A stretch of 45,116 bases of DNA from CAYLNC01 sp964534415 (GCA_964534415.1 CAZHOL010000004.1:1-45116), one strand, 5' to 3'; positions 1 through 9,667 are shown, counted from the stretch's first letter. Notes: generated by a model not told the origin, from the letters alone. Program-made: numbers and translations.

Positions 1-795
1 CAGGACGAGGCACAGGTTCTGGCAACTAGCGCAGTTCGCAAAGCTCTAGATATGGCGACACCAAAACAATATGTGGTAGATAAAACTTTATCTGGATTTG
101 GTACTGTAATTAACAACACAATTCCGTTAAATATCTTCGCGGATACAAATTCAGACACACTTTCACAGGAAGAAAAAATTGTCGCTGCAGAAAAAATTCT
201 AATTGACGCTGGTTGGAAGAAAAACGGTGACGGAATTATGGAGTTCGAAAACAAAACAGACAAAAAAGTCTTGAGTTTCTCTGTATCAACTGGCAATGTG
301 CCAGAATTAATTACTGCTGCTCAGACAGTAATTGAGGAATGGAAAAAGATCGGCGCACAAGTTGAGTTACGAATTTACGAACCATCTGATCTAAACGTTA
401 ATGCTATTCGACCAAGAAAATATGATGCCCTATTGTTCGGACTAATAATCGGACGAGATTTGGATTTCTACGCCTTTTGGCACTCTTCACAGAGAAATGA
501 TCCTGGTTTAAATATTTCAAAATATGCAAACATAAATGCAGATAAAGTTCTGGAAGAAATTCGCGAAACAAGCGACGCTGATATGTTGAAAGAAAAATTT
601 GCAGCTTTAAATAACGAAATTAGCAAAGATACTCCCGCAGTATTTCTATACTCTCCAGACTTCATCTATATTCTCTCAAAAAATATCAAAGGTTTCGAAG
701 TGAAGGACATGGTGACCGCAGAAGAAAGATTTTTAAATATTCATAAATGGTTTATTTATACGAATAAAGTATGGAAAATATTTATAAAAAATTAA
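1..795 (+). CDS. Peptide/nickel-type ABC transporter solute-binding protein, C-terminal part (truncated by window edge)
   Basis: The reading frame is open from base 1, so only the last 264 or so residues are present. The first residues (QDEAQVLATSAVRKALDMAT) match the helix just before the C-terminal lobe in family 5 solute-binding proteins (DppA/OppA/NikA type), where 'VRxALdmA' is typical. Further on come the usual 'AAEKILIDAGWKKNGDGIME' segment and a late segment running from 'DLNVNAIRPRKYDALLFG' to 'DTPAVFLYSPDFIYIL'. Such proteins sit outside the membrane and deliver oligopeptides or similar ligands to an ABC permease. The signal peptide and any permease genes lie upstream of the window. 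The ligand cannot be deduced. The ATG at 52 is internal, not the real start. Confidence 0.85.
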   Translation, partial: QDEAQVLATSAVRKALDMATPKQYVVDKTLSGFGTVINNTIPLNIFADTNSDTLSQEEKIVAAEKILIDAGWKKNGDGIMEFENKTDKKVLSFSVSTGNVPELITAAQTVIEEWKKIGAQVELRIYEPSDLNVNAIRPRKYDALLFGLIIGRDLDFYAFWHSSQRNDPGLNISKYANINADKVLEEIRETSDADMLKEKFAALNNEISKDTPAVFLYSPDFIYILSKNIKGFEVKDMVTAEERFLNIHKWFIYTNKVWKIFIKN

Positions 796-819
796 TAACA
801 AACAATTAACAAAAATAAA

Positions 820-2862
820 ATGGAAAACACAAATAATACAAATACAACAAATAACACGAGCTCTGCTCCTAGACAATTCAGTCGAGGAAACAGTTCTTTC
901 GGTAATAGACGGCCTTTCTCGAATCGACCACATTCTGGTGGGGCCTTCTCTAACAGACCTAGAAATAATTCTCCTAGACCTTTCGTAAAAAGAAATGATG
1001 GCACAGCCACAACTTCAACAGGAACGAATACAAACAGAACCCATGGTTCAAATTCAGGAAGAAGCAGTTTCGGCGGATCGTCTCGTAACAAAAAGAATCG
1101 CAAACCATCATTGCGAAGCACAATTCGACAAACTCGATTAAACAAAGATGCCGGCAAGGAAAAAACTCCTGACCTACCAATTCCACCTGTAGCAGAAGGA
1201 AACATCAGAATTATTCCTATCGGTGGTGTCGAAGAAATCGGAAAGAACATGACAGCAATCGAAATCGGCGAGGACATTATCGTCATCGATGCTGGTATTC
1301 AATTCACTGATTCAACAACACCCGGAGTTGATTACATCATTCCTAATACAAAATATCTCGAAGAGAGAAAAGACAGAATTCGAGCAATGTTTATCACACA
1401 CGGTCACCTCGATCACATCGGTGCTATTCCCTACGTCTTGGACAAGATTGGAAATCCGCCAATGTACTCTCGCCAATTCGGTGCGATTATGGTGTTGAAA
1501 AAAATGGAAGATTTTCCTCATCTAAAGAGACCTGACATTCATATTATCGAGGGCGATGAGACAATCACAGCGGGAAAAATCAAAGTTGAAACTTTCCCTA
1601 TTTCCCACACTATTCCAGATTCAATGGGATTAGTCATCAAAACACAGCACGGAGACATCGTATTTATCGAGGACGTGCGCGTCGACAACAGAAATGGAGT
1701 TCCAACAGAACAGGAAGAACAGCAATACAAGAGATTCAAGGACAAAAATGTTTTGATGTTGACTCTCGATTCAACTTCAATAGAAAAACACGGCTTCTCA
1801 ATTTCTGAAGATGTCGTTGTAGAAAATATTGAAAAATTCATTCGTGATACAACTGGACGTTTGATTATCGGTACTTTCGCTTCACAGGTAGAGCGAATTA
1901 TCGCAATTATCGAATTGTCAGCAAAATATGGAAAGAAAATCGCAATCGAGGGACGGTCAATGAAATCAAATCTCGAAATCATCAAGCAATTAAATTTGGT
2001 TAAAACTGAAAACGTAATTCCTGTTACTGAGATTGAAAATGTTCCACCAGATCGATTGGTCTTGCTCGTAACCGGTTCACAAGGAGAGGAATTCGCGGCC
2101 CTCATGAGAATGGCAAACGGCACACACAAACAGTTGAAATTGCGACCAACAGATACGATTTTGCTTTCTTCATCTATCATTCCTACAAACCACATGGCGG
2201 TTGTAAATTTGAAGGACAGACTTTATCGTTCAGAAGCCAAAGTTATCACATACCTCGACTCTGACGTTCACGCATCGGGTCACGGAAACAGAGATGAGTT
2301 GAAATGGATTCATCAACACATTCCATATAAATTCTTCATCCCTCTTCACGGCTATCATCATTTCTTGCGATTGCATGCTGAATTAGCAGAATCAATCGGT
2401 ACAAAGAAAGAAAACATTATCGTTCCTGATAACGGTTCAATTATTGAAATTCAAGATGGTGGTTCAAAAATTGTTAAATTACCGATGAAAGCCCCATGCA
2501 ACATCGTCACAGTTGATGGACAAGAAGTCGGAGACATCAAAGATGTGGTGATCGAAGACAGACAATTGTTGGCTTCAGCCGGAATTTTCGTTGTTGTCGC
2601 AAGCATCAATGTACGCACAGGAAAATTGAAGAAGTCTCCTGACATTATTTCTCGCGGATTCGTATATTTGCGTGAATCGCAGGAATTACTACGAAAGAGT
2701 CGATTCCTAATTCGAAAAGTTATCGAGGATCAGATTACAAAAAACAAAGGTCAAGTTGATTTCGACAAAATTCGCAAGATTCTTGCCGGGGACTTGAGCA
2801 AATTCCTATTAATAGAGACTGCAAAACAGCCGCTGGTTATCCCTGTTCTATTGGGAATGTAG
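820..2862 (+). CDS. rnj: Ribonuclease J with long basic disordered N-terminal tail
   Basis: A 680-residue metallo-beta-lactamase/beta-CASP ribonuclease. RNase J is a 5'-3' exonuclease and endonuclease for mRNA turnover and rRNA maturation. The zinc-binding motif HGHLDHIGA lies near residues 194-202. 'IGGVEEIGKNMTAIE' at the start of the MBL fold and 'SGHGNRDELKWIHQHIPYKFFIPLHGYHHFL' features of the beta-CASP/C-terminal MBL motifs are present. A C-terminal RNase J domain follows. The catalytic core only begins near residue 125. Before it is a low-complexity tail rich in Asn, Ser, Gly and Arg with several FSR/FGN/NRP units, absent from the roughly 555-residue Bacillus enzymes. No Shine-Dalgarno site or -10 box sits just upstream of the ATG. 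The gene follows the transporter gene by 24 bases. Confidence 0.96.
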   Translation: MENTNNTNTTNNTSSAPRQFSRGNSSFGNRRPFSNRPHSGGAFSNRPRNNSPRPFVKRNDGTATTSTGTNTNRTHGSNSGRSSFGGSSRNKKNRKPSLRSTIRQTRLNKDAGKEKTPDLPIPPVAEGNIRIIPIGGVEEIGKNMTAIEIGEDIIVIDAGIQFTDSTTPGVDYIIPNTKYLEERKDRIRAMFITHGHLDHIGAIPYVLDKIGNPPMYSRQFGAIMVLKKMEDFPHLKRPDIHIIEGDETITAGKIKVETFPISHTIPDSMGLVIKTQHGDIVFIEDVRVDNRNGVPTEQEEQQYKRFKDKNVLMLTLDSTSIEKHGFSISEDVVVENIEKFIRDTTGRLIIGTFASQVERIIAIIELSAKYGKKIAIEGRSMKSNLEIIKQLNLVKTENVIPVTEIENVPPDRLVLLVTGSQGEEFAALMRMANGTHKQLKLRPTDTILLSSSIIPTNHMAVVNLKDRLYRSEAKVITYLDSDVHASGHGNRDELKWIHQHIPYKFFIPLHGYHHFLRLHAELAESIGTKKENIIVPDNGSIIEIQDGGSKIVKLPMKAPCNIVTVDGQEVGDIKDVVIEDRQLLASAGIFVVVASINVRTGKLKKSPDIISRGFVYLRESQELLRKSRFLIRKVIEDQITKNKGQVDFDKIRKILAGDLSKFLLIETAKQPLVIPVLLGM

Positions 2863-2900
2863 TTTTATGTGGCGATGCGTTTTGATATAATGTTTTCTAT

Positions 2901-4067
2901 ATGAAAACATATTTGGTATATCTGCTCGCGTTTCTATTCACACTACATATCACTCCGGCATACTTTATTAATTCGAGTTTTCTCGAACAGTATGTCGGCG
3001 ACAACGGAGTCGGATACATTTACACTGTTGCTTCTGCCCTAGCCCTCAGCGGTTTGTTTCTCGCCAAAAAAGCAATCGGAAGAATCGGTAACTATCGTAT
3101 TTTCGTCGGTGCGATTTTAACTTCTTTTGTATCGTATGTTGTTTTATCGACTAGCCTCATTATTAATCCAAATTTTGCGTGGAGTGTGGTCTACATTATA
3201 TTTTATGTTGCCAGCTTTATCAGTCACTCTATTGCCTTTTTCACCCTAGATGTATTTTTGGAAAGTTTAACAAAAAATTCTGAGACGGGTGGGGTGCGTG
3301 GAATCTATCTAACTTCAATTAATCTATCATTCATTGTTGGACCACTCATTGCCGGAATAATTATATCTGGAGTTGCGGAAGCCGGTAAAATTTACGCACT
3401 CGGTGCAACTTTATTAATTCCAGTTATTTATATCGCGTTAAAATATTTTAAAGATTTTCAAGACCCTGAGTATGTTACTCACCATTTCTTTTCAACATTG
3501 AAATATGTTCGCGGGCACAAAAATTTACGAAATATATTCAAGGCAACTTTTATTTTGAATCTGTTTTACGCTGTGATGGTTATTTATACACCAATTTTTC
3601 TGAGCAGCACGGTTGGATTGGGATTAGGTCAAGTTGGAACAATTATGGGAATCGCGCTTGTTCCTTTTGTTCTATTTCAAAGTATTCTTGGTAAAATAGC
3701 AGACAAAATTTATGGCGAAAAAGAAATTTTGGTGATTGGGTTTATGATTATGGGAATGTCGACCGCCTTTATGAGTTTCGCCACATCGAATACTTTTGTA
3801 TTTTGGGCCTCCCTATTGTTCGTAACTAGAATTGGAGCAAGCATGGTCGAGATAATGTGTGACACATATTTATTCAAAAAAATCGATGAGAGCGATGTAA
3901 ACGTCATTAGTATGTATCGATCAATGTTACCGGTTGGATATATTTTTGCGCCATTTATCGCATCCATTTTACTCCTGATAATTGATATTAAATATTTGTT
4001 TGTAATTATGGGGATAATTGTGCTATGGGGAGCACGGTACGCTTTAGCCATAAAAGACACCAAATAA
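2901..4067 (+). CDS. Major facilitator superfamily transporter
   Basis: A 388-residue, very hydrophobic protein with about 12 predicted membrane helices in two halves. The loop after helix 2 ('LAKKAIGRIGNYRIF') and the later 'GKIADKIYGEKEILVIG' are the paired loop motifs of MFS permeases. It is an inner-membrane secondary transporter. The substrate is not evident. The start is supported by an extended -10 box (TGATATAAT, hexamer 2886-2891) only 9 bases before the ATG, with no Shine-Dalgarno site, so the mRNA is probably leaderless. It lies 38 bases after rnj. Confidence 0.85.
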   Translation: MKTYLVYLLAFLFTLHITPAYFINSSFLEQYVGDNGVGYIYTVASALALSGLFLAKKAIGRIGNYRIFVGAILTSFVSYVVLSTSLIINPNFAWSVVYIIFYVASFISHSIAFFTLDVFLESLTKNSETGGVRGIYLTSINLSFIVGPLIAGIIISGVAEAGKIYALGATLLIPVIYIALKYFKDFQDPEYVTHHFFSTLKYVRGHKNLRNIFKATFILNLFYAVMVIYTPIFLSSTVGLGLGQVGTIMGIALVPFVLFQSILGKIADKIYGEKEILVIGFMIMGMSTAFMSFATSNTFVFWASLLFVTRIGASMVEIMCDTYLFKKIDESDVNVISMYRSMLPVGYIFAPFIASILLLIIDIKYLFVIMGIIVLWGARYALAIKDTK

Positions 4068-4158
4068 TTGCAAAAGTTAAAGAAAAGATAAAGACCAAAT
4101 CACAGGTTTTTCATCCATATATTTGACTTTATTTCTGTTAGGAATAGTATTGTTTCAA

Positions 4159-4839
4159 ATGAAAGTATTACTGGTTGAGGACAATCTCTCGATTAGAAAT
4201 GTACTACGCATGAGTCTGGTGGCGGATGGCTTTACTGTCGACGAGGCTGACAATGGTGAGACGGGTTTTTATCTGGCACGAATAAATAGGTACGACATTA
4301 TAATTCTTGATAATGTTCTGCCGAAGAAAATGGGTAAAGCTGTGTGCGCAGATCTCAGGAGTTTGGGAATTCAAACTCCTATTTTATTGCTCTCCGCTGT
4401 AAATGACGCGCTGTCAAAAATTGATTTGTTGAACAGCGGTGCGGACGACTATGTAACAAAACCTTTTTCATACGAGGAATTAGTGGCTCGAATGCGTGCC
4501 CTGGTGCGACGCCCTGGGATAATACAGGACAATGTGCTCCGAGTTGGTAATCTGGTATTGAATATCGACAGACACGAGGTAAAGAAAAATAACAAGAGAA
4601 TTTACTTAACCAAAAAAGAATACAATCTCCTAACAATTTTAATGAAAAATCGCGGCAAGGTTCTGTCTCGTGCGGCAATTATGGAAAGCGCCTGGGACGA
4701 ACAATCGATGAATCCATTTTCAAACACTATCGAATCCCATATTTTGAATCTCAGAAAAAAACTAGGCGACCGTCGCAAGAACATGATCATGAGCATACCC
4801 GGTAGCGGATATAAATTCCTCGACCCACATAATAGCTAA
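4159..4839 (+). CDS. OmpR/PhoB-family response regulator
   Basis: A 226-residue two-domain regulator. The N-terminal receiver domain begins MKVLLVEDN with the acidic pair, has the phospho-acceptor Asp at residue 51 (ILDNVLP), and the conserved Lys in 'DDYVTKPF'. The C-terminal winged helix ('YLTKKEYNLLTILMKNRGKVLSR' region, 'IESHILNLRKKLGD', 'SIPGSGYKF') binds DNA. An in-frame ATG at 4123 would add 12 hydrophobic residues before the receiver fold. I prefer 4159, since it starts exactly at the domain and has a -10-like TAGTAT (4145-4150) 8 bases upstream. It is followed after 3 bases by its likely partner histidine kinase, so the two form an operon. The target genes are unknown. Confidence 0.93.
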   Translation: MKVLLVEDNLSIRNVLRMSLVADGFTVDEADNGETGFYLARINRYDIIILDNVLPKKMGKAVCADLRSLGIQTPILLLSAVNDALSKIDLLNSGADDYVTKPFSYEELVARMRALVRRPGIIQDNVLRVGNLVLNIDRHEVKKNNKRIYLTKKEYNLLTILMKNRGKVLSRAAIMESAWDEQSMNPFSNTIESHILNLRKKLGDRRKNMIMSIPGSGYKFLDPHNS

Positions 4840-4842
4840 GAT

Positions 4843-5565
4843 ATGAGAAATATTTTTAACAAAAAAATATCCACATCAACCAGTGTGGAATCGTTTTCTC
4901 TAAAAGAAATCGGGAGTATTTCGTGTGGCCTATTACACGATCTCATTAATCCTATAAACGGGCTAACTCTATATTTAGAAACTTTGGACAAGAATCTATT
5001 CAAAGAATTGCTAATACCGATCAATGAAACGAGCGAGAATATTCGTACATTCATCAGAGTAATGCAAGGCGCGATGCACAACCCAAAACAAATGGAAATT
5101 ATCAACGTGTATAAAATTATTTCGCACATCGTTTCCCTCTTGCGTCACAAAGCCATCAGCAAAAATATTTCCATTGTTGTGGCCCAAGACACACAAAACG
5201 TTCTGATATTCGCTAACAAAATTAAAGTCTACCAAGTCTTCATCAATTTAGTTACGAACGCAATAGATTCGTTTGAAAAAGCTCCAGAAAGAGAAAAGAA
5301 AAACATATCCATTTCAATAACAAATAGCAACGGTCAGATTACAGTTGTGGTGAATGACAATGGTGCTGGAATTGAAAGGAGTAACCTAGACAAAATGTTT
5401 GTCAGGTCCTTTACCACAAAAAAGACCGGACTGGGAATAGGATTAATGCATACAAAATTTTTGGTCACGCGGGATTTACTAGGTACCATAAACGTTAAAA
5501 GCCAAATAGGTGTTGGGACAGAATTTCAAATTACTATTTCTAAGAAATTTTTAATTTGCAGATAG
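4843..5565 (+). CDS. Soluble sensor histidine kinase without a sensor domain
   Basis: A 240-residue kinase. The phospho-accepting His is at residue 32 in 'LLHDLINPINGL'. The ATPase part has the N box (NLVTNAIDSFEKA), the G1 box (VNDNGAGIE) and the G2 box (TGLGIGL). Only about 30 residues precede the His box and there is no membrane helix, PAS or HAMP segment. It is therefore a cytoplasmic kinase that must be controlled by a partner protein or by the regulator itself. It is co-transcribed with the regulator at 4159-4839. Its last 15 bases overlap tail-to-tail with hisS on the other strand. Confidence 0.92.
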   Translation: MRNIFNKKISTSTSVESFSLKEIGSISCGLLHDLINPINGLTLYLETLDKNLFKELLIPINETSENIRTFIRVMQGAMHNPKQMEIINVYKIISHIVSLLRHKAISKNISIVVAQDTQNVLIFANKIKVYQVFINLVTNAIDSFEKAPEREKKNISISITNSNGQITVVVNDNGAGIERSNLDKMFVRSFTTKKTGLGIGLMHTKFLVTRDLLGTINVKSQIGVGTEFQITISKKFLICR

Positions 5566-6888
5566 AATTCTGTACAAGGAATCTAATGCTACACGTTGCT
5601 GTTCTCCGGTATTCATATTTTTTACCGTAAAGGTATCGGTAGCGACTTCATCATCTCCAATGATAACAACAAAAGGAATGGCCTGTTTGTTTGCGTAATT
5701 TAATTTTTTCTTCATAGGCACTTCGTCCAAAAATATTTCAGAGTTTATGCCACGAGACCTCAACCCGCGCGCCAGAATTGAAGGTTTTTTCAAATCGGAT
5801 ATTAGTGGCACAATCAAAACCCGAGTCAAAGTTTTTTCTTCAGATTTAATTAGTCCTTTTTCTTTGAATGGAACAAACAATCTAGTTAATCCTAAACCTG
5901 CACCGACCCCAGGAATCTTTCTATCACCGAAACCGCTGAGCAATGTCTCGTATCTACCACCCGAACAAATTGAACCGAGACCGGTATCTTCGACCAAGAA
6001 TGTCTCAAAGACAGTTCCGCTGTAATAATCTAGACCGCGAACAATTGTTAGATCAATTTTAAAATAATCAGAAGGCACATCGAAATCCTCCAGGCAATTT
6101 ATCACCTGCACCAATTCATCCAAACCGCTTTTGAAAGTATCATTTTCAATATTTAGACTCTGTAGTTTAGCCAAAACATTTAAATTTGTGCCTGCAACAG
6201 AAACAAAATCCAGGATCTCATTCATCTGATCAACTGACAATTTTTCTTTTTGTAATAACTCGCGAACTTTGTCTGCACCGATCTTTGCCATTTTATCAAT
6301 GATGCGTAAAACATATGGCGCACGATCCTGCAAATTCAAGCTTTCGAGAAAGCCATTTAAAATTTTTCTGTTGCTAATCTTTACAACAAATGGACCAATG
6401 TTTAATTTGCTGAATGTTGTGTAAATTATGTTTATGATTTCTGCATCGTATTTCAAAGAGAGCTCGCCATCACCAACCACATCAATATCACATTGATAAA
6501 AATCTCTGTATCTGCCTCTCTGGGGTCTCTCTCCACGATAAACTCTGCCGATTTGATATTTTCTAAATGGAAAATTTAGTTCACGAGAATGTTCGCACAC
6601 ATACCTTGCAAAGGGTATCGTCAAATCGAATCGCAACGCCAAATCGTTATCCCCCTTTTTAATTCTATAAATCTCTTTCTCCGTATCTCCGCCAGCCTTG
6701 GCAAGCAGAATTTCTTCACGCTCTAGAACCGATGTGTCGAGTGGAATGTACCCAAAACTTTCGTAAATATTTTGAATTTTGGATTTCATCTTGTCAAAAG
6801 CAATTTGATCTTTGGGCAATAACTCTAAAATTCCTTGCAGTGCGCGGGTTGATAGTGTTTTCTTCTGTCTAAACATTTTGAAAAACAT
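5551..6888 (-). CDS. hisS: Histidyl-tRNA synthetase
   Basis: A 445-residue class II aminoacyl-tRNA synthetase that charges tRNA-His. Motif 2 is seen in 'PFRKYQIGRVYRGERPQRGRYRDFYQCDID'-type sequence, the histidine A motif in 'TIVRGLDYYSGTVFE', and motif 3 in 'GVGAGLGLTRLF'. The C-terminal anticodon-binding domain follows ('RVLIVPLISD' onward). The length is normal for bacterial HisRS. The first ATG is chosen because a TAAAAT hexamer (6895-6900) ends exactly 6 bases before it, the same layout as many other genes here. The -10 overlaps the end of the upstream helicase gene. No Shine-Dalgarno site is present. The 3' end overlaps the histidine kinase gene by 15 bases, convergently. Confidence 0.97.
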   Translation of the reverse strand: MFFKMFRQKKTLSTRALQGILELLPKDQIAFDKMKSKIQNIYESFGYIPLDTSVLEREEILLAKAGGDTEKEIYRIKKGDNDLALRFDLTIPFARYVCEHSRELNFPFRKYQIGRVYRGERPQRGRYRDFYQCDIDVVGDGELSLKYDAEIINIIYTTFSKLNIGPFVVKISNRKILNGFLESLNLQDRAPYVLRIIDKMAKIGADKVRELLQKEKLSVDQMNEILDFVSVAGTNLNVLAKLQSLNIENDTFKSGLDELVQVINCLEDFDVPSDYFKIDLTIVRGLDYYSGTVFETFLVEDTGLGSICSGGRYETLLSGFGDRKIPGVGAGLGLTRLFVPFKEKGLIKSEEKTLTRVLIVPLISDLKKPSILARGLRSRGINSEIFLDEVPMKKKLNYANKQAIPFVVIIGDDEVATDTFTVKNMNTGEQQRVALDSLYRILSAN

Positions 6889-6897
6889 GTATCCATT

Positions 6898-8343
6898 TTA
6901 ACCGAAAAATGGATCAAAGTCATCATCGAAATTAGATTTGCCGGTTCTTTTCTTCGATTTCAAGGCTTTTTTTGAAGAACTATTTTTTATGAAGTCTGCG
7001 ATCACTTTCTTTACCTTGTCGCTCTCTGTTCGCTTCAACTTTAAAACGTTCTTTTCAGATTCTGTTTGAAATTTTCTATCATAATGCAAAACTGTCTGGT
7101 CAATTTCTAACGCTTTGGCATTTATTCCCTTCAAATATAGACCGCCCCAATTTTTCACACGAGACAGCGCAACATATCCCTGCCCCGGAACAAACGCCTG
7201 CGACAAATCGATGACAGCACTATCTAGAGTCATACCCTGGCTTTTATGAATAGTAACTGCCCATGCTAATTTCAAAGGCACCTGCGTGATTTCTGCTAGA
7301 ACTGTATCACGATCCTCAATTACCCAAGACTGCGGATGCGCATTGAAAGTTTGTCCGTCCTTGGTTTTGACAACTGGAAAACCATCTTCGAAATCAACGA
7401 CTTCGCCGGTTGTACCGTTAACATATCCACGAAGGGGGTTATTTTTCACAAACATCACCAATGAACCGATCTTGATATCCAAAATCTCTGGAGAGAGACA
7501 CCCTTTCTTGGCAGTTGCAACAACAGCTTCTTTACCCTTGGTTCTCATTTCGAACCTCTTCTGTTTTCCGGAAATTGATTCCAACTTTTTCAAGTTGAAA
7601 ATGTCGACATTTACGTTATGTGTGAAAAGTTTGGTCACGTCTTCGAAATCGTCTTCTACAACTTTCTCTAATAATTTTTCATAAGTATTCTGCGACACCT
7701 GACCGCCACGAATTTCATTCAACAAATCAATTAGATGTTCGTCGTCTTGGCGATGTTGTTCTGTAAGATAACAAATGCTGAGTTCCGCCTCGACCCAACT
7801 ACGCGCGCGAAATGCGAATGGCGCCAAATATTCTTCGTCTTCGTAGACGATTTCTGTCTCACCGTCAAATGATATTTTTAAAGTCTCTGATTCCGAATTT
7901 CTTTTTTCAATCGGCGGCAATTGAAAAAAATCACCGGAAAAAACTACCTGAATTCCTCCGAACGGCAAATCATTTCTCTTGAAGAATTTGCAGACTTGAT
8001 CGATAGTATTCAATGTAGAATCCTTGAGCATAGATATCTCATCGATTATGAGGACTTTTACCTTTTGAAAACGTTTCCAGAGATATGCTTTCTGTTCGAG
8101 ATGGTCAAGCTCCCTATCGGTCAGATTTTCTTTTATCCCAATGCCTGCCCAAGAATGAATTGTCATTCCTCCAATGTGTGTCGCCGCGATTCCAGTAGAA
8201 GCAGTCACCGCAACATCGATGTGATTTTGCTTTAGATATTTTATATATTGGTTCAACACAAAAGTCTTTCCCGACCCAGGAGCACCCGTCAGAAAAACAT
8301 TTTTACCCATTTTTAGAATAGTCAGTGCATCTTTCTGTGTCAT
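6898..8343 (-). CDS. PIF1-like ATP-dependent DNA helicase (SF1B)
   Basis: A 481-residue helicase. Walker A is GAPGSGKT near residues 20-27 and Walker B is 'VKVLIIDEISML'. Later motifs are 'VVFSGDFFQLPP', 'LTEQHRQDD', and the C-terminal 'AWAVTIHKSQGMTLD' with 'GQGYVALSRVKNWGGL'. These are the signature motifs of PIF1/RecD-like 5'-3' helicases, which unwind forked DNA, R-loops and G-quadruplexes. The C-terminal 50 residues are basic and Ser-rich (KKALKSKKRTGKS). An in-frame ATG at 8364 would add 7 residues. I prefer 8343 because an extended -10 (TGTTATACT) overlaps that upstream ATG and lies 11 bases from 8343, fitting the leaderless starts used elsewhere. It lies 9 bases upstream of hisS. Confidence 0.9.
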   Translation of the reverse strand: MTQKDALTILKMGKNVFLTGAPGSGKTFVLNQYIKYLKQNHIDVAVTASTGIAATHIGGMTIHSWAGIGIKENLTDRELDHLEQKAYLWKRFQKVKVLIIDEISMLKDSTLNTIDQVCKFFKRNDLPFGGIQVVFSGDFFQLPPIEKRNSESETLKISFDGETEIVYEDEEYLAPFAFRARSWVEAELSICYLTEQHRQDDEHLIDLLNEIRGGQVSQNTYEKLLEKVVEDDFEDVTKLFTHNVNVDIFNLKKLESISGKQKRFEMRTKGKEAVVATAKKGCLSPEILDIKIGSLVMFVKNNPLRGYVNGTTGEVVDFEDGFPVVKTKDGQTFNAHPQSWVIEDRDTVLAEITQVPLKLAWAVTIHKSQGMTLDSAVIDLSQAFVPGQGYVALSRVKNWGGLYLKGINAKALEIDQTVLHYDRKFQTESEKNVLKLKRTESDKVKKVIADFIKNSSSKKALKSKKRTGKSNFDDDFDPFFG

Positions 8344-8392
8344 ACGTGAGAAATAGTATAACACATTGACCTAAAGAAAAGTTAAAGGAAAA

Positions 8393-9667
8393 TTAAGAAT
8401 TTTTTGGTTTTTCTGTCTTGATAATTAAGGTTTTTTCTATTCTGCGTACGTCCGCCAACAATTCCGCACGAGACTCGTTGAAAAGAATAATATTGCAAAT
8501 ACTTGAACCTCCGTTTTTTGCATAGAGGCATTTGTCGCCGATTTTGGCTTTAACAGAAATTTTCTTTAATGATTTTAGATCTTGAATTTTTAGAATTCCG
8601 GTTAGATTTGTTAAAACGCCCTCTGTTTTCGGGAAGAATTTCATCGCCGCAGAATATCCTTTGACTTTTTTTGGAATAATTGGTTTTCGAGGAATTCGAA
8701 TCAATACATCGTTCATTGAGTGATTGATATCGAAAGAATTTTTATATAAATCATGGCGAAATCCTCCAACACGCGGGCCGATTTCGATCACTTTCCAACC
8801 ATCTTCTGTGCGCATCAATTCAATATGCGCTGTCGAACTACGCAATCCCAGCGCGCGAACGGATTGTGAAGCAACTTCTTCGGCAGCAGCAATCGAACTC
8901 TTTTTCAAAAGTGTTGGTGTCATTTGTAAATATCCAAAAAAATCATCGAAACCAATAGATCGTCCAGTTTTAATGTGAACAAAAGGACAGAAATATATTT
9001 TGCCTTTTGAATTAACGTAGGCGTCTACCGAATACATTTCACCTTCCATAAATTGTTCGACGAGCACTTGTGGTTTTGAGTGTCTAGATTTTTCTTCATA
9101 GACTTTTTGAATCTTCTTGAAAGTCTTTTGCAGAACTTCTTTTAACTCCTGCTCATGAAAACATATGCTGACCAACAGGCTCGCAGTTAGACTGTTCGGC
9201 TTCAAAATTAATGGGAAACCAATTTTCTGTTTTATTTTTTCTAAAGTCTCATCTGAACTGTCTTCAACCACTACAAATTTTGGTGTAATATTTTTGTCAT
9301 AGGCACGAAATCTCTTTCGCATTTGAATTTTATTGCAACTCCACAGTAGAGATTCGGTGGTAGGTGTCCTCAAATATGGCACGTTTGGAATAACTTTAAT
9401 AAATTCATCAATATTTTCCTCACCCCGACATGTGACTGCTAATAGTTCGTCATAAATTGGCAAAAGTGCCTTTTGAATGGATTCACTCTTGGAGAAATCA
9501 CATTCCAAATCAAAATCAACCGTGCGTTTTTTTCTGTCCGCGGTATCCTCAATATTTCTAATTACTGCCACACGATAATGCTGGCCCGTTTCTGCGGTGT
9601 GTTTCTTTAGGCTCGTAACAAAGTCGCCTGGGACATTCTGAACAAAGAGAATAATATTCTTTGACAT
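8393..9667 (-). CDS. ATP-grasp carboxylate-amine ligase family protein
   Basis: A 424-residue ATP-grasp enzyme. The N-terminal pre-ATP-grasp domain is followed by 'NKIQMRKRF', the nucleotide-binding 'FPLILKPNSLTASLLVSIC', the hinge 'VLVEQFMEGEMYSVDAYV', and the metal-binding C-terminal strand 'WKVIEIGPRVGG'. Relatives (amino-acid ligases such as BacD, biotin carboxylase-like ligases) join a carboxylate to an amine through an acyl-phosphate. The substrate is not evident. It is divergent from a second ATP-grasp gene at 9788, across a 120-base gap, and may act with it and with the peptidase at 10680. No Shine-Dalgarno site or clear -10 box was found at its start. Confidence 0.82.
   Translation of the reverse strand: MSKNIILFVQNVPGDFVTSLKKHTAETGQHYRVAVIRNIEDTADRKKRTVDFDLECDFSKSESIQKALLPIYDELLAVTCRGEENIDEFIKVIPNVPYLRTPTTESLLWSCNKIQMRKRFRAYDKNITPKFVVVEDSSDETLEKIKQKIGFPLILKPNSLTASLLVSICFHEQELKEVLQKTFKKIQKVYEEKSRHSKPQVLVEQFMEGEMYSVDAYVNSKGKIYFCPFVHIKTGRSIGFDDFFGYLQMTPTLLKKSSIAAAEEVASQSVRALGLRSSTAHIELMRTEDGWKVIEIGPRVGGFRHDLYKNSFDINHSMNDVLIRIPRKPIIPKKVKGYSAAMKFFPKTEGVLTNLTGILKIQDLKSLKKISVKAKIGDKCLYAKNGGSSICNIILFNESRAELLADVRRIEKTLIIKTEKPKNS

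Noticed and set aside
792..1286. Antisense frame of 164 codons within rnj
   Set aside because: It mirrors the low-complexity tail and MBL start of RNase J. It has no start signals, and the sense gene explains the coding pattern.
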